A stretch of 64,000 nucleotides of DNA from Alphaproteobacteria bacterium (GTDB lineage Bacteria > Pseudomonadota > Alphaproteobacteria > CACIAM-22H2), in NCBI GenBank assembly GCA_016793165.1, contig JAEULA010000013.1:62001-126000 (forward strand), given 5' to 3'. The notes beneath the pieces are model-generated. The model ran no database searches. It saw only the letters and a program-made list of their open reading frames with translations, and was not told the origin of the DNA. Below, in pieces: positions 59,491 through 64,000 of the stretch (the first letter of the stretch is position 1; every line of letters starts with the position of its first letter). The position numbers were made by a program, and so were the translations under genes.

Positions 59491-62481
59491 ATGGAACCGG
59501 TTCTCCACGACGCTTTTCGCCGCGCGGCCTGGCCGGCCCCCGCCGACCGCGATGCCGTCCCGCGCGAGCGCGAGCGCCTCGAGGCCGAGCTCGCCGGCGA
59601 CGACCCCGACTCGGCGGCTCTGCGCGGCCTGCTCGCCGTCCCCGAGGCCTCGGCGGCCCTGGCGGCGGTGTTCGGCAACAGTCCGTTCCTCACCAACTGC
59701 GTCCTGCGCGACGCCGCCTTCGCGGGCCGCCTCCTGCGCGACGGCCCCGAATCGGCGCTGGCCTTCGTCTTCGCCACGATGGCCGCCGAGCGGCCGCTGT
59801 CGGGCGCCGAGCTGATGCGCGCGCTGCGCGTGGCGCGGCGGCGCGCGGCGCTCGCGATCGCGCTCGCGGACATCGCCGGGCTCTGGGACGTCGCGCGCGT
59901 GACCAACTGCCTCTCCGATTTCGCCGACCGCGCGATCGGCATGGCGGTCGACGACCAGCTGCGCCAGCTCGCGGAGAGCGGCGTGATCGCGATCGCCGAT
60001 CCCGAGAATCCGTCGCGCGGCAGCGGGCTCGTGGTTCTCGGCATGGGCAAGCTCGGCGGGTGCGAGCTGAACTACTCCTCCGACGTCGACCTGATCGTGC
60101 TCTACGACCTGGCGCGGGTCCGCGCCGCGGACCCCGACGGGCTGCAGCGCCAGTTCGTGCGCCTGGTCCGCGGCGTCGTGAAACTGCTCGAGGAGCGTAC
60201 CGGCGACGGCTACGTGCTGCGCACGGACCTGCGGCTGCGTCCCGATCCGGGCGCGACACCGCTCGCGATGTCGACCGACGCGGCGGAGTTCTATTACGAG
60301 ACGCTCGGCCAGAACTGGGAGCGCGCCGCGATGATCAAGGCGCGCCCCGTCGCCGGGGACATCGATGCCGGCGAGGCATTCCTGCTGGCGCTCCGGCCCT
60401 TCCTGTGGCGCCGCAATCTCGACTTCGCGGCGGTCCAGGACATCCACTCGATCAAGCGCCAGATCCACGCCCATCGCGGCGGCGGCCAGGTCGCGCTCGC
60501 CGCTCACAACATCAAGGTGGGTCGCGGCGGCATCCGCGAGATCGAGTTCTTCGCGCAGACCCTGCAGCTGATCTGGGGCGGCCGCGACCCGAGCCTTCGC
60601 CTGCGCGCGACCTGCGCCGCGCTCGACGCGCTCGTGAAGGCCGGCCATGCCGACGCCGGCGCGGTGCGGTCGCTGACGCGCTGCTACGAATTCCTCCGCC
60701 GCGCCGAGCACCGCCTGCAGATGATCGCCGATCAGCAGACCCAGACGCTGCCGGGGGACGAGGCGGGCTTGACGCATCTGGCGACCTTCCTTGGCGCGCC
60801 GGACCTCGACGCCTTCGCGCGTTCGATGCTCGAGACGCTGCGCACCGTCGAGCGCCTCTACGCCGGACTGTTCGAGGAAGCGCCCGATCTCGGCGAGCAG
60901 GGCGGCAACCTCGTCTTCACGGGCACCGAGGACGATCCGGGCACGCTCGAGACGCTCGCGCGCCTCGGCTTCAAGGATCCACCGGCGGTCGCGGCGCAGG
61001 TCCGCGCGTGGCATCACGGCCGCTACCGCTGCATGCGCAGCTCGCGGGCGCGCGAGCTCCTTACCGAACTGATGCCCGCGCTGCTCGGGGCCCTGGGGCG
61101 CGCCGGCGATCCCGATGCCGCCTTCCTCAACTTCGATCGCTTCATGTCGCGACTGCCCGCCGGCGTGCAGCTCTTCTCGCTGTTCCACGCCAATCCGCAC
61201 CTCCTGCACTTCGTGGCCGAGATCATGGGCGGCGCGCCGCGCCTCGCCGACAAGCTGAGCTCGCGCGGCAGCCTGCTCGACAGCGTGCTCACCGCCAGCC
61301 TCGCAGCCGACCCGCCCGATGCGGCGGCGATGGTCGGCGAACTCGCGGCCGCCCTCGGCCAGGCGCGTGATTTCCAGGACGTGCTCGACATCGTGCGACG
61401 CTGGAAGAGCGAGCGCGAGTTCCAGATCGGCGTCCAGCTGCTGCGCGGCGCCGTTCCGGCCGCCCGCGCCGGCGAGGCGCTGTCGGACATCGCCGACACC
61501 GCGCTGCGCGCCATGAAGCCCGCGGTCGAGGCGGAGTTCCGCCGCCAGCACGGCGAGATCGCCGGCGCGGAGATGGCGATCGTGGCGCTGGGCAAGCTCG
61601 GCGGCCGCGAGATGACCGCGACCTCGGACCTCGACCTGCTGCTGCTGTACGAGACTCGCGACGACGACGCGCAATCCGACGGCGAGCGCAAGCTCCCGGC
61701 GCCGCAGTACTTCCTGCGCCTCGCGACCCGGTTCGTGAACGCCGTCACCGCCATGACGCCCGAGGGCCAGCTCTACGAGGTCGATACGCGGCTGCGCCCG
61801 TCCGGCACCAAGGGGCCGATCGCCACGAGCCTCGCCGGCTTCCGCCTCTACAACGAGCGCGACGCGTGGACCTGGGAGCACATGGCCCTCACCCGCGCGC
61901 GCGTCGTGACGGCGAGCCCCGCCATGGCCGGCCGGATCGCCGGGGAGGTGCGCGCGATCCTGACCCGCCCGCGAGATCCGGAGCGCCTGGTCGGCGACGT
62001 CTCGGACATGCGCCAGCGCATCGCGCGCGACCGTCGCGCGACGGGGCCGTGGGACGTCAAGAATCGGCGCGGCGGCCTGGTGGATGTCGAGTTCGTCGCG
62101 CAGTACCTGCAGCTGCGGCACGCGGCGACCCATCCGGAGATCCTGCGTACGTCGACCGCGGCGGCGCTGCGTGCGCTGGCGGAGGCGCGCCTCCTTGCGC
62201 CCGCCGACGCCGAGGACCTGGAGCGCGCGTACAGTCTCGCCAGCGCGGTGCAGAGCGTCGTGCGCATCGCGGTCGACGGCAGCTTCGATCCTGCGGCCCT
62301 GCCGGCCGCCATGCTGGCGGGACTGGCCAAGGCCGTCGGCGCGGTTGATTTCGCGGCCCTGGCCGCCACTCTTGACGCGGCATGCGCGCGCGCGCATGCG
62401 GTCTTCGACCGGCTGATCCCGCCGGAGGCCGCGGCGGGCGCCGCCCACGAGGCCGTCGACGGGCGGCGCGACGATAATTGA
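59491..62481 (+). CDS. glnE: Bifunctional glutamine-synthetase adenylyltransferase/adenylyl-removase GlnE
   Basis: The 996-residue protein contains two nucleotidyltransferase cores: MGKLGGCELNYSSDVDLIVLYD from residue 185 and GKLGGREMTATSDLDLLLLYE from residue 701. The first removes and the second adds AMP on glutamine synthetase in response to PII. The central and C-terminal helices fit the family. Length and both motifs show an intact enzyme. It belongs to nitrogen regulation, notable since nitrogen-compound modules lie elsewhere in the window. It is followed 23 bp later by bcp. Confidence 0.96.
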   Translation: MEPVLHDAFRRAAWPAPADRDAVPRERERLEAELAGDDPDSAALRGLLAVPEASAALAAVFGNSPFLTNCVLRDAAFAGRLLRDGPESALAFVFATMAAERPLSGAELMRALRVARRRAALAIALADIAGLWDVARVTNCLSDFADRAIGMAVDDQLRQLAESGVIAIADPENPSRGSGLVVLGMGKLGGCELNYSSDVDLIVLYDLARVRAADPDGLQRQFVRLVRGVVKLLEERTGDGYVLRTDLRLRPDPGATPLAMSTDAAEFYYETLGQNWERAAMIKARPVAGDIDAGEAFLLALRPFLWRRNLDFAAVQDIHSIKRQIHAHRGGGQVALAAHNIKVGRGGIREIEFFAQTLQLIWGGRDPSLRLRATCAALDALVKAGHADAGAVRSLTRCYEFLRRAEHRLQMIADQQTQTLPGDEAGLTHLATFLGAPDLDAFARSMLETLRTVERLYAGLFEEAPDLGEQGGNLVFTGTEDDPGTLETLARLGFKDPPAVAAQVRAWHHGRYRCMRSSRARELLTELMPALLGALGRAGDPDAAFLNFDRFMSRLPAGVQLFSLFHANPHLLHFVAEIMGGAPRLADKLSSRGSLLDSVLTASLAADPPDAAAMVGELAAALGQARDFQDVLDIVRRWKSEREFQIGVQLLRGAVPAARAGEALSDIADTALRAMKPAVEAEFRRQHGEIAGAEMAIVALGKLGGREMTATSDLDLLLLYETRDDDAQSDGERKLPAPQYFLRLATRFVNAVTAMTPEGQLYEVDTRLRPSGTKGPIATSLAGFRLYNERDAWTWEHMALTRARVVTASPAMAGRIAGEVRAILTRPRDPERLVGDVSDMRQRIARDRRATGPWDVKNRRGGLVDVEFVAQYLQLRHAATHPEILRTSTAAALRALAEARLLAPADAEDLERAYSLASAVQSVVRIAVDGSFDPAALPAAMLAGLAKAVGAVDFAALAATLDAACARAHAVFDRLIPPEAAAGAAHEAVDGRRDDN

Positions 62482-62504
62482 TTCGAACGGAGAGAGACGA
62501 GCCC

Positions 62505-62972
62505 ATGGCTGAACTCGAGATCGGCGACAAGGCACCGGACTTCACGCTTCCCACCGATGGCGGCGGCAAGATCAAGCTGTCCGCGCTCAAGGGCAAGGCG
62601 GTCGTCGTCTACTTCTATCCGAAGGACAACACCTCGGGCTGCACCAAGGAGGCTTGCGGCTTCAACGATGCGTTGCCGAAGTTCGGCAAGCTCAAGGCCG
62701 AGATCGTCGGAATCTCCAAGGACTCGGTCGCGAGCCACGACAGGTTCAAGGCCAAGTTCGATCTGGGCTTCACCCTCGGCGCCGACGTCGACGGCAAGGT
62801 CTGCGACGCCTACGGCACCTGGGTCGAGAAGACGCTCTACGGCCGCAAGTACATGGGCATCGAGCGCGCGACGTTCCTGATCGACGCCAAGGGCGTCATC
62901 CGCGGCATCTGGCGCAGGGTGAAGGTGCCGGGGCATGTCGAGGAGGTCCTCGCGGCCGCGAAGGATCTCTGA
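62505..62972 (+). CDS. bcp: Thiol peroxidase Bcp (peroxiredoxin Q)
   Basis: The 155-residue protein has the peroxidatic Cys46 and resolving Cys51 in NTSGCTKEACGF, as in atypical 2-Cys peroxiredoxins of the Bcp/PrxQ group. The preceding strand VVVYFYPKDNTSG is typical. GGAGAGAGACGAGCCC precedes the ATG at 62505; nine upstream codons are open but not needed. It reduces hydrogen peroxide and organic peroxides with thioredoxin. It ends 3 bp before the next gene. Confidence 0.95.
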   Translation: MAELEIGDKAPDFTLPTDGGGKIKLSALKGKAVVVYFYPKDNTSGCTKEACGFNDALPKFGKLKAEIVGISKDSVASHDRFKAKFDLGFTLGADVDGKVCDAYGTWVEKTLYGRKYMGIERATFLIDAKGVIRGIWRRVKVPGHVEEVLAAAKDL

Positions 62973-62975
62973 GCG

Positions 62976-64000
62976 ATGAACGACGGCGCGCGCGGCGGGT
63001 TCGGCTCCGCTTCCCTCCGGGAGGCGCGGGCCTTCCGCGATCCCGCCGCGGCGCTCGCCCGGGTCCAGGCGATCTATGCCGACGCGACCCGCGCCGTGAA
63101 CGAGCGCTTCGCGCGCTTCGCCGCCGGCGAGCGGATCCAGGATCGCCCGGCCGCCTTCTATCCCTATGTCGGGATCGACGTGCCCGCCGATGCGCTCAAC
63201 ATCGACGCGCGCGTCGCCTACGGCGCGGTGCTCGATCCCGGGCGCTACGGCACGACTCTCACCCGCCCGGACCTGTTCGGCGACTACTATCGCGAGCAGT
63301 TCGAGCTGCTGATCCACCACCACGGCGTCGATCTCGTGGTCGGTATCAGCGACCGGCCGGTCCCGCTGCCCTTCGTCGTCGAGCGGGCCGTCGCGGGGAT
63401 CACCGAGGCCGACGTGCGGGCGATGCAGCAGGTCTTCGCGCTGCCCGACCTGTCGCTGATCGACGACACGATCGCCAACGGCACGCATCGGCCGGCCGCC
63501 GGCGAGCCGCGACCGCTTGCGCTGTTCCCGGCGGAGCGCGTGGACTACTCGCTGCAGCGGCTGCGCCACTACACGGCGACCGATCCCGGCCAGATCCAGC
63601 GCTTCGTGCTGCTGACCAACTACCAGCGCTACGTCGAGGCCTTCCGCGTGTTCGCACGCGAGAGGCTCGCCGCCGGCGACGGCTACGACACATTCGTCGA
63701 GCCAGGCGACGTGGTCACTCGGCGCTCGGCGACCGGCACGCTCGACACCGAGGGCGTGGCGCCCGCGCATCTGCCGCAGATGCCCGCCTACCACCTGGTG
63801 CGGCCCGATCGCAGCGGCATCACCCTCGTCAACATCGGCGTCGGGCCGTCGAACGCGAAGACGATCACCGACCACCTCGCCGTGCTGCGGCCGCATTGCT
63901 GGATCATGGTCGGCCACTGCGCCGGACTGCGGCGCAGCCAGTTCCTCGGCGACTACGTGCTGGCCCATGCCTATGTCCGCGAGGACGGCGTCCTCGACCG
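62976..64000 (+). CDS. amn: AMP nucleosidase (C-terminus beyond window)
   Basis: The frame runs open from the ATG at 62976 to the window end, 341 residues. The N-terminal part FRDPAAALARVQAIYADATRAVNERF and FYPYVGIDVPADALNIDARVAYG fit the AMP nucleosidase N-terminal domain. The catalytic part contains VNIGVGPSNAKTITDHLAVLRPHCWIMVGHCAGL, the phosphorylase-like core. The enzyme splits AMP into adenine and ribose 5-phosphate. It is cut by the window edge, about 140 residues short of the E. coli length. It is closely coupled to bcp (3 bp). Confidence 0.93.
   Translation, partial: MNDGARGGFGSASLREARAFRDPAAALARVQAIYADATRAVNERFARFAAGERIQDRPAAFYPYVGIDVPADALNIDARVAYGAVLDPGRYGTTLTRPDLFGDYYREQFELLIHHHGVDLVVGISDRPVPLPFVVERAVAGITEADVRAMQQVFALPDLSLIDDTIANGTHRPAAGEPRPLALFPAERVDYSLQRLRHYTATDPGQIQRFVLLTNYQRYVEAFRVFARERLAAGDGYDTFVEPGDVVTRRSATGTLDTEGVAPAHLPQMPAYHLVRPDRSGITLVNIGVGPSNAKTITDHLAVLRPHCWIMVGHCAGLRRSQFLGDYVLAHAYVREDGVLD

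Noticed and set aside
56500..62535. 2011-codon minus-strand open frame opposite glnE
   Set aside because: It is a shadow of glnE and continues out of frame through the YhdP-like gene; no start site or domain supports it.

Overview
This window is GC-rich (estimated by eye at close to 70 percent), coding-dense DNA. It looks like the chromosome of an alphaproteobacterium, probably near the Rhodospirillales. The grounds are the codon use, the iscR - desulfurase - iscS - iscU - iscA - hscB - hscA - fdx - iscX order, the many solute-binding-protein transporters (TctABC, Liv, sugar and polyamine types), and the soxBDAG and AMP nucleosidase genes. No IS element, prophage or CRISPR array was seen.

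Layout. (1) 1-6753: two overlapping MaoC/hot-dog genes, a tripartite tricarboxylate transporter whose tctB is inverted relative to tctC-tctA, a PaaI-type thioesterase and an NDP-forming acyl-CoA synthetase; together these suggest uptake and CoA activation of an organic acid. (2) 7274-11465: a sugar-type ABC transporter (two permeases, Tat-exported binding protein, no ATPase gene) with a metal-dependent amidohydrolase, behind a LacI-like palindrome. (3) 11506-24255: an accessory catabolic module. Minus strand: LysR, SDR, accB, accC, a biotinyl-domain protein without the biotin lysine, a complete polyamine-type ABC transporter and pxpB-pxpC-pxpA. Plus strand: an SDR and an isocitrate-lyase-like protein, divergent from the LysR gene. 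(4) 24389-35457: a second module on the minus strand: LysR, a complete Liv-type ABC transporter, hyuA-hyuB (hydantoinase/ATP-dependent oxoprolinase type), SDR and HpcH/HpaI aldolase. (5) 35458-39293: a gene-poor stretch with a 7-bp tandem repeat, a hemerythrin-like gene, an Fsr-type MFS exporter and a CAT-anticodon tRNA. (6) 39460-44590: sarcosine oxidase soxBDAG. (7) 44518-52776: iron-sulfur assembly operon ending in mnmA. (8) 53127-64000: alpha/beta hydrolase, tyrS, universal stress protein, a YhdP/AsmA-like protein, glnE, bcp and a truncated AMP nucleosidase gene.

Most notable are the two neighbouring modules at 11.5-35.5 kb. Two unrelated enzyme families known to open 5-oxoproline/hydantoin-like rings (PxpABC and HyuAB) sit side by side. 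Each has its own high-affinity transporter, an SDR and a closely similar Nac-like LysR regulator. In the first, PxpBC (homologous to the carboxyltransferase part of urea carboxylase) is in one gene string with biotin carboxylase and biotin carrier genes. That set has the parts of a split biotin-dependent carboxylase acting on a transported amide, lactam or urea-like compound. This is inference from family knowledge and gene order, not demonstrated by sequence alone.

Starts were chosen from ribosome-binding sites, overlaps and family lengths. All coordinates of minus-strand genes include the stop codon at the low end.
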